Below, one piece after another: positions 27,549 to 38,086 of a stretch of 64,000 nt of DNA; position 1 is the stretch's first letter; each line of letters begins with the position of its first letter. The stretch comes from Olsenella sp. An270 (GTDB lineage: Bacteria > Actinomycetota > Coriobacteriia > Coriobacteriales > Atopobiaceae): positions 1 through 64,000 of the forward strand of contig NZ_NFJF01000007.1 in the NCBI RefSeq assembly GCF_002159735.1. Direction: 5' to 3'. The position numbers and the translations under genes were made by a program. The notes beneath the pieces are model-generated. The model searched no databases, was not told the DNA's origin, and saw nothing but the letters and a program-made list of their open reading frames with translations.

Positions 27549-28064
27549 ATGGAGTTCAGAGACGTCGTTTCCAAGCGCTACTCGTGCAAGAAGTACGACG
27601 AGTCCCGCCAGGTGGAGCCCGAGGCCCTCGAGCGCATCCTCGAGGCCGGCCGACTCGCCCCCACCGCCAAGAACCTGCAGGAGCAGCACGTCTACGTGCT
27701 GCAGAGCGCGGAGTCGCTCGCGATTGTGGACGAGCTCACGCCCTGCCGCTACGGCGCGCCCACGGTCCTGGCCGTCGCCTTCGACACCTCGAACGTCTAC
27801 ACCTACCCCGGCGACGCGCGCGACTCCGGCATCGAGGACGCCTCGATCGTGGCCACGCACATGCTCCTGGCCGCCTGCGACGCGCGCGTCGACAGCTGCT
27901 GGCTCAACCGCTTCGACCCCGATCTCGCCAAGGAGCGCCTCGGCCTGCCCGAGAACGAGGAGCTTATCATGCTTCTCGACCTGGGCTACGCCGCCGAGGG
28001 CGCGGGCCCGTTGCCCAACCACGAGAGCCGCAAGCCGCTCTCGGAGACCGTGACGTATCGCTAG
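27549..28064 (+). CDS. Nitroreductase family protein
   Basis: The 171-residue FMN-dependent oxidoreductase fold begins MEFRDVVSKRYSCKKYDES. RLAPTAKNLQEQ, the FMN-phosphate-binding region of nitroreductases, follows. DASIVATHMLLAACDARVDSC and LDLGYAAEGAGP appear later, as in small anaerobe nitroreductases. The physiological substrate is unknown. ATG 27549 follows CAGGAGCCCGCC. It is convergent with the downstream fusion gene, with a shared hairpin terminator between them. Confidence 0.9.
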   Translation: MEFRDVVSKRYSCKKYDESRQVEPEALERILEAGRLAPTAKNLQEQHVYVLQSAESLAIVDELTPCRYGAPTVLAVAFDTSNVYTYPGDARDSGIEDASIVATHMLLAACDARVDSCWLNRFDPDLAKERLGLPENEELIMLLDLGYAAEGAGPLPNHESRKPLSETVTYR

Positions 28065-28111
28065 GCTCCCCGGCCGCGCGCCCCGCGCGCCCATGATCCG
28101 CCGACAAGAAC

Positions 28112-28144
28112 GGGCGGGCCCGGACACCGTGTCCGAGCTCGCCC
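28112..28144. terminator. Hairpin between convergent nitroreductase and fusion genes
   Basis: A long stem (GGGCGGGCCCGGACA, loop CCG, TGTCCGAGCTCGCCC) with a few mismatches. It is symmetrical, so it can serve both convergent transcripts. Confidence 0.65.
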
Positions 28145-28172
28145 GATTGCTGTGTTCTTCTCGCCCGCCGTC

Positions 28173-30752
28173 CTAGCAGGTGGCGCCGCCGATGACGGTC
28201 TTGCCGAGGATGGCCTCCTTGTCGATCGGCGCGGTCAGCAGCTTCTCCTGCACGTAGTCAAAGCCGAGGCGCGCCACGGTGTCGGCGAAGCGCTCGCCGC
28301 TCTGCCCCTCGTCGCGGAAGAAGAGAATCGCGCGCTCCACGAGGTCCATGACCTCGTCCTCGCTGGTGAAGATCTTGTCCAGCGCGCGGCCGTGCGCGAC
28401 CTTCTTGCCCCAGCGCCCGCCGATGTAGACCTTGTAGCCCGCAAGTCCCTCGGTCACGGCGCCGAACGGGCACGCGCGCTCGCAGCGCCCGCAGTGGTTG
28501 CACGCGGAGCCGTCGATCGTGATCTTGCCGTCCGGCCCGATCTGCGCGTCGCCCATCGGGCACGCCTTCACGACCTGGCAGACCTTGCACGCGCGGCACT
28601 TCTCGAGGTCAATCTGCGGCACGCGCTGGCCAACGATGCCCAGGTCGTTGAGGTCGGGCTTGACGCACATGTTGGGGCAGCCGCCCACGGCGATCTTGAA
28701 CTTGTGCGGCAGGTCCACGCCGTGATAGCCCACGTAGAAGCGCTCGTGCAGCTTCTCGGAGAGGTCGAAGGTGTCGATGAGGCCGTACTGGCAGGTGGTG
28801 CCCTTGCAGCTCACGACCGGGCGCACCTTGGAGCCGGTGCCGCCGGCGTCCAGGCCGTGGTCCTGGAGAAACGCGATGCACTCGTCGATCTTCTCGTACC
28901 TCACGCCCTGAATCTCCAGCGTGAGGCGCGTGGTCATCGTGACCTCGCCGGAGCCAAAGCGCTCGGCGGCCTCGGCCACGGCGCGCTGCTCGTCCACCGT
29001 GATCTTGCCGTTGCGCGTGATCACGCGGATGTTGAAGACGTCGTCAAAGCGCTTGTCCTGCAGGCAGCCAAGGCCCTTGAGGCGCTTGACCTCGGCCGCG
29101 GGCAGCTTCTTGCCCGTCGGGCGCGGCACGCGGACCTCGTTGAACGTCACGCCTCCCTCGAGCACGCGCGTCTGCGTGTAGCCCGCGGCCTTGAGGCGGT
29201 TCTGCGCAAAGTAGCCGCGCTTGCCCTTGGCGCACACCAGCAGGAGCTTCTCGTCCTTCTTGTGACCGGGCAGCCCGTCCGGGCCGATCTTGGTGAGGTC
29301 GACCCACTCCGCTCCGGGAATCGTGGGGGCGGGCAGCACGTCGATGACGCGGTAGTCCGCGGCGGCGCCGGCGGCGTACTCGGCCGGCGTGAAGCTCTCG
29401 AGCTCGCCCGCGAGCTTGTTCTCCAGGATGTATGCCGTCGTGACCAGCGGGTGGATGGCGGTCGAGAAGGGCGGTGCGTAGGAGAGGTCCATCAGGTCGA
29501 GGTCCTCCATGCGTGCCTTCTGGTAGAGCGCGGTTACGACGACGTCAGTGACCTTGTCCACGGCGCCGGCGCCCAGGACCTGCACGCCGAGCAGCTGGTG
29601 CGAGCTGCGGTCTGCGATGAGCTTCACGAAGAAGCTCGAGGAACCGGGGTAGTAGTGGGCCTTGTCGTCCACCACGGAGACCACGCTCACCGGGTCGAAG
29701 CCCGCCTCGCGCGCCGCCGCCTCGGTGAGGCCGGTGCGGCCGCCGTTCAGCGTGGGCAGCAGGCGCACCACGCCGGTGCCGAGCGCGCCGGGGTAGGGCG
29801 TCGGCGTGCCCGTGAGCGTGCGGGCGATAGCGCGGCCGGCGATGTTGGCCGTCGAGCCCATGGCGCTCCACATCGGCTTGCCGGTGAGGGCGTTCGTGAC
29901 CTCGGCGCAGTCGCCGGCGGCGTAGACGTCCGGCAGGTTGGTGGCACCGAGCTCGTTCACGACAACGCAGCCGCGGTCGAGCTCCACGCCGGAGCCCTCG
30001 AGCCACGCGGTGTTGGGGCGGATGCCGATGGAGAGGATCACGAGGTCGGCCGGAAGCGTGCCCGCGCCGGTCTCCACGCCCTCGACCTTGTCGCCGCCCT
30101 TGATGGCCGCCAGCGGGCACGATGTCATGACGCGCATGCCAGCGGCCTTGAGCTGGCGCTGCGCGAAGCCGGCCATCTCGGGGTCAAAGACGTTGGGCAG
30201 GATCTGCGGCATGGCGTCGATCACGGTGACGGAGAGGCCGCGTGCGAGCAGGTTCTCGGCCACCTCAAGGCCGATGAAGCCGGCGCCCACCACCACGGCG
30301 CGGCGCGCGCCCGCGTCGGCATAGTCGCGGATGGCCTCGGCGTCATCGGGCGTGCGCACGGTGAAGACGCCGGGCAGATCGGTGCCGGGGATGCTCGCGG
30401 GCACGAGCGGCGACGCGCCGGTGGCGATGACCAGCCTGTCGTAGGCCTCGACGTACTCGGAGCCGTCCTTTCCGCGTACGGTGACCTCGTGTGCGGCGGC
30501 GTCGAGCGCGACGGCCTCCGTGCCCGTGCGCACCTCCACGCCGGTGAGGCCCTCGTAGGCGGCCGGCGTGTTGACGATGAGCTGGTCGCGCGTCTGGATG
30601 TCGCCGCCGATGTAGTAGGGCAGGCCGCACCCGGCGTAGCTGATGTCCTCGCTCTTGGTCACGACGACGACCTCGGCCGAGCGGTCGCAGCGCTTGAGCT
30701 TGGCCGCGACCTTGGTTCCGGCGGCCACGCCGCCGACGATCAGGTACCTCAT
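28173..30752 (-). CDS. Multidomain FAD oxidoreductase / rhodanese / siroheme-type reductase / 2x[4Fe-4S] fusion
   Basis: An 859-residue cytosolic redox protein. Residues 1-450 match CoA-disulfide/NADH polysulfide reductases: LIVGGVAAGTKVAAKLKR, active Cys42 in ISYAGCGLPYY, and VVVGAGFIGLEVAENL. About 460-560 is a rhodanese-like domain (LLLVCAKGKRG). About 590-745 matches a half nitrite/sulfite reductase: a ferredoxin-like part, then Cx4C in VVSCKGTTCQYG and Cx3C in VGGCPNMC, the siroheme-[4Fe-4S] ligand pattern. About 755-815 carries two ferredoxin clusters (CRACKVCQVVKACP, CNHCGRCERACP). It may pass electrons from NADH to sulfur or sulfite species. ATG 30752 follows GAAGGAGAGG. The gene stands alone. 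Confidence 0.8.
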   Translation of the reverse strand: MRYLIVGGVAAGTKVAAKLKRCDRSAEVVVVTKSEDISYAGCGLPYYIGGDIQTRDQLIVNTPAAYEGLTGVEVRTGTEAVALDAAAHEVTVRGKDGSEYVEAYDRLVIATGASPLVPASIPGTDLPGVFTVRTPDDAEAIRDYADAGARRAVVVGAGFIGLEVAENLLARGLSVTVIDAMPQILPNVFDPEMAGFAQRQLKAAGMRVMTSCPLAAIKGGDKVEGVETGAGTLPADLVILSIGIRPNTAWLEGSGVELDRGCVVVNELGATNLPDVYAAGDCAEVTNALTGKPMWSAMGSTANIAGRAIARTLTGTPTPYPGALGTGVVRLLPTLNGGRTGLTEAAAREAGFDPVSVVSVVDDKAHYYPGSSSFFVKLIADRSSHQLLGVQVLGAGAVDKVTDVVVTALYQKARMEDLDLMDLSYAPPFSTAIHPLVTTAYILENKLAGELESFTPAEYAAGAAADYRVIDVLPAPTIPGAEWVDLTKIGPDGLPGHKKDEKLLLVCAKGKRGYFAQNRLKAAGYTQTRVLEGGVTFNEVRVPRPTGKKLPAAEVKRLKGLGCLQDKRFDDVFNIRVITRNGKITVDEQRAVAEAAERFGSGEVTMTTRLTLEIQGVRYEKIDECIAFLQDHGLDAGGTGSKVRPVVSCKGTTCQYGLIDTFDLSEKLHERFYVGYHGVDLPHKFKIAVGGCPNMCVKPDLNDLGIVGQRVPQIDLEKCRACKVCQVVKACPMGDAQIGPDGKITIDGSACNHCGRCERACPFGAVTEGLAGYKVYIGGRWGKKVAHGRALDKIFTSEDEVMDLVERAILFFRDEGQSGERFADTVARLGFDYVQEKLLTAPIDKEAILGKTVIGGATC

Positions 30753-30855
30753 GGCGCCCCTCTCCTTCTTTGCCGCCTCGTGCGGCGCCCGTTGTCATAC
30801 ATGGTATTCCTTCGGTGGCATATCATGGGCGCAGGCAGGAAGAACGGGGGACCAC

Positions 30856-31680
30856 ATGCCCAGGACGGCGATCTTCAGCGACATCGACGGAACGCTGCTC
30901 GACTCCGCGCATCAGGTCACGCCGCGCACGCGGGCGGCGATCGATGCGGTGCAGCGGGTGGGCGTCCCCTTCGTCATCGTGACGGCCCGCGGCATCTCCG
31001 GGACGTATCCGCTCCTCGAGCAGCAGGGCATCACCTGTACCGTGGTCACCTACAGCGGCGGCGTCATCCTCGACGAGGCGCGCAACGTGATTCACCATCA
31101 CGGCCTCACGCGCGCCCAGGCGCAGGAGGTCGTGGACTTTGCCGAGGCCGAGCACCTGCCCATGACCTGGAGCGCCTACTCCTTCGAGGACTGGGTGGCA
31201 CCCGACGCGAGCGACCCGCGTCTCATCGCGGAGGAGCGCATCGTCATGGCGGAGGCTCGCGAGGGGACCATCGCCTCGATTGAGCGCGACGAGGTGCAGA
31301 AGATCCTCTGCCTCTGCACGCAGGGGGAGACCGCCATGGTCGAGCGTCGCCTCAAGGAGCGCTTCCCTGAGTTTGCCATCGCCGTCTCGTCGGAGACGCT
31401 CATCGAGGTCATGCCTGCGGGATCGAGCAAGGCCGGCGCGGTGCGCACCCTCTGCGAGCTCTGGGACCTTGACCCCGCCGATGCCATCGCGTTCGGGGAC
31501 AACTACAACGACCTGCCTATGCTCGAGGCCGTGGGTCGCGGCTACCTCATGGGCAACGCCCCTGTTGAGCTGCTCGCCGCCGCGTCGCTCGTCGCGCCCG
31601 ACAACGATCACGACGGCGTGGCGCGCGTTCTCGAGAGCCTCGGGCTTGCCCCTGGTACCGATGGAGCGGGCAGTATATAG
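30856..31680 (+). CDS. Cof-type HAD phosphatase
   Basis: The 274-residue haloacid-dehalogenase hydrolase of the Cof/type IIB subfamily carries motif I FSDIDGTLLDS near the N-terminus. A type II cap occupies the middle, the conserved Lys is in EVMPAGSSKAGAV, and the acidic motif is IAFGDNYNDLPMLE. These enzymes dephosphorylate sugar phosphates, flavin or pyridoxal phosphates; the substrate cannot be told. ATG 30856 follows a weak GGGGGA. It is divergent from the fusion gene across about 100 bases. Confidence 0.9.
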   Translation: MPRTAIFSDIDGTLLDSAHQVTPRTRAAIDAVQRVGVPFVIVTARGISGTYPLLEQQGITCTVVTYSGGVILDEARNVIHHHGLTRAQAQEVVDFAEAEHLPMTWSAYSFEDWVAPDASDPRLIAEERIVMAEAREGTIASIERDEVQKILCLCTQGETAMVERRLKERFPEFAIAVSSETLIEVMPAGSSKAGAVRTLCELWDLDPADAIAFGDNYNDLPMLEAVGRGYLMGNAPVELLAAASLVAPDNDHDGVARVLESLGLAPGTDGAGSI

Positions 31681-31728
31681 ACATTTGAATGGATTGCGAT
31701 GCCGGTCGGGGCGCGTGAGTCCAAAATC

Positions 31729-31956
31729 GTGCATAAAACACTCGCTCGTGCAGCATTAGCGCGCCGCGCTGCATAAAAAGCCCGTTCGTGTAGCACGGTT
31801 TTTGGCCAGCAAGCGGATTCAGTTCCGCACGTAGCGACGAACGCCCAGTTGCACATTAACCACCGGGCCCCTGGGGTTAAATAATGCGCTGCACGAGCCG
31901 GCGTTTTATGCGTGGGACCACCTCTAACGCTACACGAAGGCGACTTTTATGCAGCA
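31729..31956. repeat. Four-unit palindromic intergenic array (copy A)
   Basis: Two forward units of about 26 bp start at 31729 and 31769 (GTGCATAAAACACTCGCTCG, CTGCATAAAAAGCCCGTTCG). Two reverse units start at 31888 and 31929 (GCTGCACGAGCCGGCGTTTT, GCTACACGAAGGCGACTTTT). The spacing is 40 and 41 bp. The 373-base spacer between the HAD and NifX-like genes contains nothing else I can recognise. The same layout recurs at 46663 and 60506. Confidence 0.85.
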
Positions 31957-32054
31957 GGGGCGCCGGGGGGGCGCAACATCCGCTTGTCCGTCCCCGCTTG
32001 TGCAAGAATGGCAGCGTCAGACAACGGGCGCGAGCCCGACGAGAGGAGATCCCC

Positions 32055-32417
32055 ATGAAGGTTGCCATCCCGACCCTCGGCAGCGGAGGCCTGGACTGCG
32101 AGCGGTCCGGCCACTTTGGCCACTGCGACTGCTTCACGGTCGTCGACGTGGAGAACGGCGAGGTCGGTGCCGTTAGCATCATCGACAACCCTCCCCACGA
32201 GGAGGGTGGCTGCATGCGCCCCGTCGCGCTGCTTGCCCAGAACGGCATCGATGCGATCGTGGCCGCCGGCATGGGCATGCGCCCGATGATGGGCTTCGCC
32301 CAGGCCGGCATCACCGTCTACTTTGAGAACCAGACCCCCAACGTGGGCGAGGTCGCGCAGATGGCCGCCGCCGGAACGCTCCCCGTCATGGGCGAGGAGC
32401 ACGCCTGCCACCACTAG
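32055..32417 (+). CDS. NifX/NafY-family (dinitrogenase Fe-Mo cofactor-type) protein
   Basis: The 120-residue single-domain protein has the fold of NifB C-terminal/NifX/NafY cofactor-binding proteins: MKVAIPTLGSGGLDCERSGH, FTVVDVENGEV, and GIDAIVAAGMGMRPMMGFAQ. The C-terminus EEHACHH and an internal Cys could bind metal. No nitrogenase genes are visible. In anaerobes such stand-alone proteins are thought to carry Fe-S or other metal clusters. ATG 32055 follows GAGAGGAG. A chelatase-like gene starts one base after the stop, pointing to metal-cofactor work. Confidence 0.85.
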   Translation: MKVAIPTLGSGGLDCERSGHFGHCDCFTVVDVENGEVGAVSIIDNPPHEEGGCMRPVALLAQNGIDAIVAAGMGMRPMMGFAQAGITVYFENQTPNVGEVAQMAAAGTLPVMGEEHACHH

Positions 32418-32418
32418 C

Positions 32419-33108
32419 GTGCTCGACGCCCTGGTCATAGCGGGCTGTCTCTCCGGCGAGGAGGGCGACGCGGGCGTCGCGGCGCTCGCGCGCGAGCTCT
32501 CGGCCGCCGTGGGCGCGAGCGCCACGCTGCGCGCCCGCACGGGTGGCCGCCCCGTGGGCGCGCCGCTGCACGAGGTGCTGGGCGAGCTACGAGGGCGCGG
32601 CGCGCGCCGCGCCCTCGTGGTGACGACGCACGTGGCCGACGGACGACTCCAGCGTGTAGCCGCAGCGGCGGTCAGCGCCGCGGCCCCCGGCTTCGAGGAG
32701 CTCCGGATTGCGTCGCCGCTGCTCGCGAGCGAGGGGGACTTTGCCGCGACTGCCGCCGCTCTCGACGAGGCGCTGCCTGAACAACCCGATCGCGTCGTCG
32801 CGCTCGCGGGCCATCGCGGCTCGGAGTGCGAGGCGGCGTTCGCCCGGCTCGAGCGCGCGCTGCGCGACCGTGGCCGCCGCGACGTCCTCGTGGACTCGCC
32901 GGACCGACTCCCCGAGCGGCTGCTCGACCACTCCCACCGCGAGGCGCTCGTCGTCCCGCTCCTGATGTCGCTCGGCCATCACGCCCGCCACGACGTGCTC
33001 GAAGACCTCGCCCGAACCCTCTCTGCGCAGACCTGGCCGCACTCCCTCGCCGAGCTGCCCGCGATTCGCGCCCTCGTCGTCGACCATGCGAGAAAGGAAC
33101 TCCCATGA
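32419..33108 (+). CDS. CbiK-like (class II) chelatase-family protein
   Basis: The 229-residue protein has two similar alpha/beta halves, as in sirohydrochlorin cobaltochelatase CbiK. The second half contains VVPLLMSLGHHARHDVLEDL, which parallels the metal-binding VPLMLVAGDHA-type segment of CbiK. The N-terminal half is shortened, and the usual first-half His motif is not obvious. It may insert Fe or Co into sirohydrochlorin; siroheme would be needed by the fusion protein at 28173-30752. GTG 32419 starts one base after the NifX-like stop. The TGA overlaps the next ATG. Confidence 0.6.
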   Translation: MLDALVIAGCLSGEEGDAGVAALARELSAAVGASATLRARTGGRPVGAPLHEVLGELRGRGARRALVVTTHVADGRLQRVAAAAVSAAAPGFEELRIASPLLASEGDFAATAAALDEALPEQPDRVVALAGHRGSECEAAFARLERALRDRGRRDVLVDSPDRLPERLLDHSHREALVVPLLMSLGHHARHDVLEDLARTLSAQTWPHSLAELPAIRALVVDHARKELP

Positions 33109-33644
33109 AGCTCGTCATCGCCTCGGACATTCACGGCGCCGCCGACGCCTGCGCCCGCCTCATGACCGCCGTCGAGACGGAGTCGCCGGACCGGATCGTC
33201 CTTTTGGGCGACCTGCTCTACCACGGCCCGCGCAACGACCTTCCCGCCGACTACGCGCCCAAGCGCGTGATAGAGATGCTCAACTCCGTGGCCGACCGCG
33301 TGATCGCCGTCCGCGGCAACTGCGAGGCCGAGGTCGACCAGATGGTCCTCGCCTTCCCCTGCATGGCCGGCTACAACGTCCTGCTGGACCCCGAAGCCAA
33401 CATGACGCTCTTCCTCACGCACGGCCACGTCTACGGACCCGGCTACCACAACAGCGTGGACGCCTGGCCCGCGCTGCCGCCCAGCTCGGCGCTGGTCTAC
33501 GGCCACACCCACATCAAGGTCAACGAGAAGAGCGCCGAGCATGACGTCTGGGTCTTCAACCCCGGCTCCGTGGGCATCCCCAAGGACGGCTCGGCCAGCT
33601 ACGGCGTCTACGAGGACGGTCGCTTCGAGCATCGGCTGCTGTAG
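33105..33644 (+). CDS. yfcE: YfcE-type metallophosphoesterase
   Basis: The 179-residue calcineurin-like phosphodiesterase has the metal-ligand motifs SDIHG (residues 7-11), LLGDLLYHGPRND, GNCE, LTHGH and YGHTH in order, matching E. coli YfcE. It hydrolyses phosphodiesters; the natural substrate is unclear. The ATG overlaps the preceding stop (ATGA), and AGAAAGGA lies upstream. It completes a three-gene unit with the NifX-like and chelatase-like genes. Confidence 0.92.
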   Translation: MKLVIASDIHGAADACARLMTAVETESPDRIVLLGDLLYHGPRNDLPADYAPKRVIEMLNSVADRVIAVRGNCEAEVDQMVLAFPCMAGYNVLLDPEANMTLFLTHGHVYGPGYHNSVDAWPALPPSSALVYGHTHIKVNEKSAEHDVWVFNPGSVGIPKDGSASYGVYEDGRFEHRLL

Positions 33645-33686
33645 CACCCCGCGCTCTGAACTCTCCCTAAAATCTGCGCTTCAAGA

Positions 33687-33711
33687 AATCTCATGTGTAG
33701 AGACTTAGATT
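33687..33711 (+). promoter_or_regulatory. HspR-type operator upstream of dnaK
   Basis: AATCT-N12-CTTAGATT (25 bp). The right half is identical to copies upstream of clpB and hsp20, and the spacing is the same. It differs from the classical HAIR box CTTGAGT-N7-ACTCAAG but has the same inverted design. A TATAGA hexamer at 33715-33720 follows, so a bound repressor would block the promoter. Confidence 0.8.
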
Positions 33712-33813
33712 ATGTATAGAATCGTCACGCACAGGGGATAAACTCAACCGTACACACGGATACAAGCGAGCGGGTCGGCACGCGCCGCCCCACGCAGGAA
33801 AGGAAGAGCAACC

Positions 33814-35715
<1,902 letters not shown>

Positions 35716-35716
35716 C

Positions 35717-35778
35717 CCCAGGTAGGCCGTACCTGGTTCAAGGGATTCGGAGGCGGCCACGGCTTCGCGGCCGCCTCC
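35717..35778 (+). promoter_or_regulatory. Two hairpins between dnaK and grpE
   Basis: A small stem CCAGGTA/TACCTGG (35718-35736) is followed by a strong stem GGAGGCGGCC/GGCCGCCTCC (35749-35778). GTTCGGATTT follows rather than a U-run. It may act as a partial terminator or an mRNA-stabilising end that leaves dnaK more abundant than grpE. Confidence 0.6.
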
Positions 35779-35803
35779 GTTCGGATTTGTCGAGGAGGGT
35801 GAC

Positions 35804-36589
35804 GTGAGAGTGCCCGTCGAAGTTGAGGACGAGAAGAACGAGGCCGTGGAGCCCGACGAGGTCGAGGCCCAGGAGGTCGCCGAGGCCGACGAGGGGAACG
35901 ACGCCCCCGAGCAGGAGGCCGACGAGGACGCCGAGGAGCGCGCCCGCGTGGAGGCCGCCATCCGGGCCGGCGAGGAGGCCGCCGAGCGCGAGCTCGCGGC
36001 GGACGCCGGCAAGCTCCGCGAGGAGCGCGACGAGCTGCAGAAGAAGCTCTCGGACGTGGAGGACCAGATCGAGGCCGCAAAGAAGGAGGCCTCCGAGGCC
36101 ACGGACCGCATGCTGCGCCTTCAGGCTGACTGGGAGAACTACCGCCGCCGCACGGCAGCGGAGCGCCTGGCCGAGAAGGAGCGTGCCGCCGAGGACCTGG
36201 TCACCAACCTGCTGCCCGTGATCGACGACATCGAGCGCGCCATCGAGCACGCCGGCGCCGCCGAGGACGACTCCCAGCTCAAGCAGTTCGTCGACGGCGT
36301 CTCGGCGGTGCACGCCAAGATGCTCGGCGTGCTCGCCAAGGAGGGCGTCGAGCCCATCGACCCCGCCGGCGAGGCATTCGACCCGCTGGCCCACCAGGCC
36401 GTGGGCCGCGTCGAGGACGCCGAGGCCTACGACGAGACGGTGGCCCAGGTCTACCAGAAGGGCTACCGCATGGGGGACAGGGTCATCCGCACCGCCATGG
36501 TGACGGTGACCTACGGCGGCCCCAAGCGTCCCGCCGAGCAGGCGGACGACGCAGACGCAAACGCCGACGCCGAGAAGGACGAGTCCTAG
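35804..36589 (+). CDS. grpE: Nucleotide exchange factor GrpE
   Basis: Releases ADP from DnaK. The 261 residues begin with about 65 very acidic residues, then a long coiled coil (about 65-125). The GrpE core contains RLQADWENYRRRTAAE, LLPVIDDIERAIEHA and the C-terminal GYRMGDRVIRTAMVTV. It is longer than the usual ~200 residues because of the acidic head. The start is GTG 35804 after GAGGAGGGTGAC. A copy of the GTTCTTCTCGCC repeat lies after the stop. Confidence 0.95.
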   Translation: MRVPVEVEDEKNEAVEPDEVEAQEVAEADEGNDAPEQEADEDAEERARVEAAIRAGEEAAERELAADAGKLREERDELQKKLSDVEDQIEAAKKEASEATDRMLRLQADWENYRRRTAAERLAEKERAAEDLVTNLLPVIDDIERAIEHAGAAEDDSQLKQFVDGVSAVHAKMLGVLAKEGVEPIDPAGEAFDPLAHQAVGRVEDAEAYDETVAQVYQKGYRMGDRVIRTAMVTVTYGGPKRPAEQADDADANADAEKDES

Positions 36590-36640
36590 CAGACCGTTCT
36601 TCTCGCCAGCACCTGAGACGCGAAAGGAGGCGCGTGTGAC

Positions 36641-37606
36641 ATGGCAACCAACAAGAGCTACTACGACATCCTGGGCGTGAAGCGCGACGCTTCCGACGAC
36701 GACATCAAGAAGGCGTTCCGCAAGCTCGCCGCGAAGTACCACCCCGACGCAGGCGGCGACGAGCAGAAGTTCAAGGAGGTCAGCGAGGCGTACACCACGC
36801 TCTCCGACCCCAAGAAGCGTCGCGAGTACGACCAGATGCTCATGTTTGGCGGCATCCCCGGGGCCGACTTTGGCGGCTCCGGCGGTCGTGGCCGCTACAC
36901 CTACACCACCAACGTGGGCGGCGACTGGTCCGACATCTTCAACAGCGTGCGCGGCGGGGACGGCGGATTCGGCGGGTTTGACTTCTCGTCGATCTTTGGC
37001 GGGGCCGGCGGCGCCCGCGCCGCGAACCGCCCGACCAAGGGCTCAGACCTCACGATGTCCGTCGACGTCAGCGCCGAGGAGGCCTTCCGCGGCGCCACGC
37101 GCAAGGCGACCTACCGCGTGCCGTCCACGGGCGAGGAGCAGACGCTCACGATCAAGATCCCGGCCGGCGCCGTGGATGGTGGCAAGCTCCGCTACCGCGG
37201 CCGCGGCGAGTACGGAACCAACGGCGGCGATCGCGGCGACCTCGTGATCACCACCCACGTCGCCGAGCACCCCGTCTTCAAGCGCGACGGCGCCGACGTG
37301 CGCATGGAGCTGCCGCTCAGCATCTTCGAGGCGACGCTCGGCGCCACGGTGGACGTCCCCACGCCCGACGGCACGGAGGTCCGCCTCAAGGTGCCCGCAG
37401 GCACCCAGGACGGCAAGACCTTCCGCTTCCGCGACCTGGGCGCGCCCAACGTGAAGCGCAAGGGGTCGCGCGGCGCGCTGTTCGTGACCGTGCGCGTGAA
37501 GGTTCCGACGATGCTCTCCAAGAAGGAGCGCGACGCCCTCTCCGCGCTGCGCGACGCGGACACGAGGGACTACCGCGAGGAGGTCATGCGCTATGCCACG
37601 AAGTGA
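36641..37606 (+). CDS. dnaJ: DnaJ-family co-chaperone without the zinc finger (type II)
   Basis: Stimulates the DnaK ATPase. The 321 residues have the J-domain ([20 protein letters not shown]) with HPD in KYHPDAGG. A Gly/Phe-rich linker (about 70-125) is followed directly by the two C-terminal beta-barrel domains. No CxxCxGxG repeats are present, so this is a CbpA-like type II protein, although operon-encoded DnaJ proteins usually carry the zinc finger. ATG 36641 follows GAAAGGAGG. hspR overlaps the 3' end by 14 bases. Confidence 0.95.
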   Translation: MATNKSYYDILGVKRDASDDDIKKAFRKLAAKYHPDAGGDEQKFKEVSEAYTTLSDPKKRREYDQMLMFGGIPGADFGGSGGRGRYTYTTNVGGDWSDIFNSVRGGDGGFGGFDFSSIFGGAGGARAANRPTKGSDLTMSVDVSAEEAFRGATRKATYRVPSTGEEQTLTIKIPAGAVDGGKLRYRGRGEYGTNGGDRGDLVITTHVAEHPVFKRDGADVRMELPLSIFEATLGATVDVPTPDGTEVRLKVPAGTQDGKTFRFRDLGAPNVKRKGSRGALFVTVRVKVPTMLSKKERDALSALRDADTRDYREEVMRYATK

Positions 37607-38051
37607 CGGCGACGCCCGGGACCGCGGGCGCGACCGCGACAAGCCGCTCTACATGATCAGCGTTGCCGCCGAGCTCACGGGCATGCACCCGCAGACCCTG
37701 CGCGTCTACGAGCAGAAGGGCCTGGTCACGCCCGGGCGCTCGCGCGGCAACACGCGCCTCTACAGCCAGGCCGACATCGAGCGGCTGAACCTCATCTCCA
37801 AGCTCACCGACGAGGGCATCAACCTCGCCGGCGTGGTGCGCATCCTCGACATGCGCGAGCGGATGCTCGAGCGCGAGGCCGAGCTCGACGAGCTGCGCGC
37901 CCGCGTCCGCGACCTCGAGGACGAGGTCCACGAGTACAAGATGCAGGAGAAGATCACCGCGCTCGCCCGCTACGACGCCTCGAGCTCGCCGGAGCAGGTC
38001 ATGCGCCGGCTGCTCCTGAACGGCGCGTCGGACGAGAAGGACGGCGAGTAG
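37593..38051 (+). CDS. hspR: Heat-shock repressor HspR (MerR family)
   Basis: The 152-residue MerR-type regulator has the DNA-binding helix-turn-helix and wing in [20 protein letters not shown] and [18 protein letters not shown] coiled coil at about 90-130 serves for dimerisation. In Actinobacteria HspR represses dnaK, clpB and hsp20 genes and needs DnaK as co-repressor. The three matching 25 bp operators in this window fit that regulon. The start inside dnaJ (ATG 37593) gives translational coupling. The first ~18 residues are highly charged and could be outside the true start. Confidence 0.93.
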   Translation: MPRSDGDARDRGRDRDKPLYMISVAAELTGMHPQTLRVYEQKGLVTPGRSRGNTRLYSQADIERLNLISKLTDEGINLAGVVRILDMRERMLEREAELDELRARVRDLEDEVHEYKMQEKITALARYDASSSPEQVMRRLLLNGASDEKDGE

Positions 38052-38086
38052 GGCCGCCGCGCCCTTCTCGCCCGCGCGGTGCGGTC

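Noticed and set aside
28154-28165. Reading GTTCTTCTCGCC copies as terminators or ribosome sites
   Set aside because: The word has no self-complementarity and occurs on both strands inside and outside genes, so neither role explains it.
32055-32417. Nitrogenase-related function for the NifX-like gene
   Set aside because: No nif structural or cofactor genes are present; the family is broader than nitrogen fixation.
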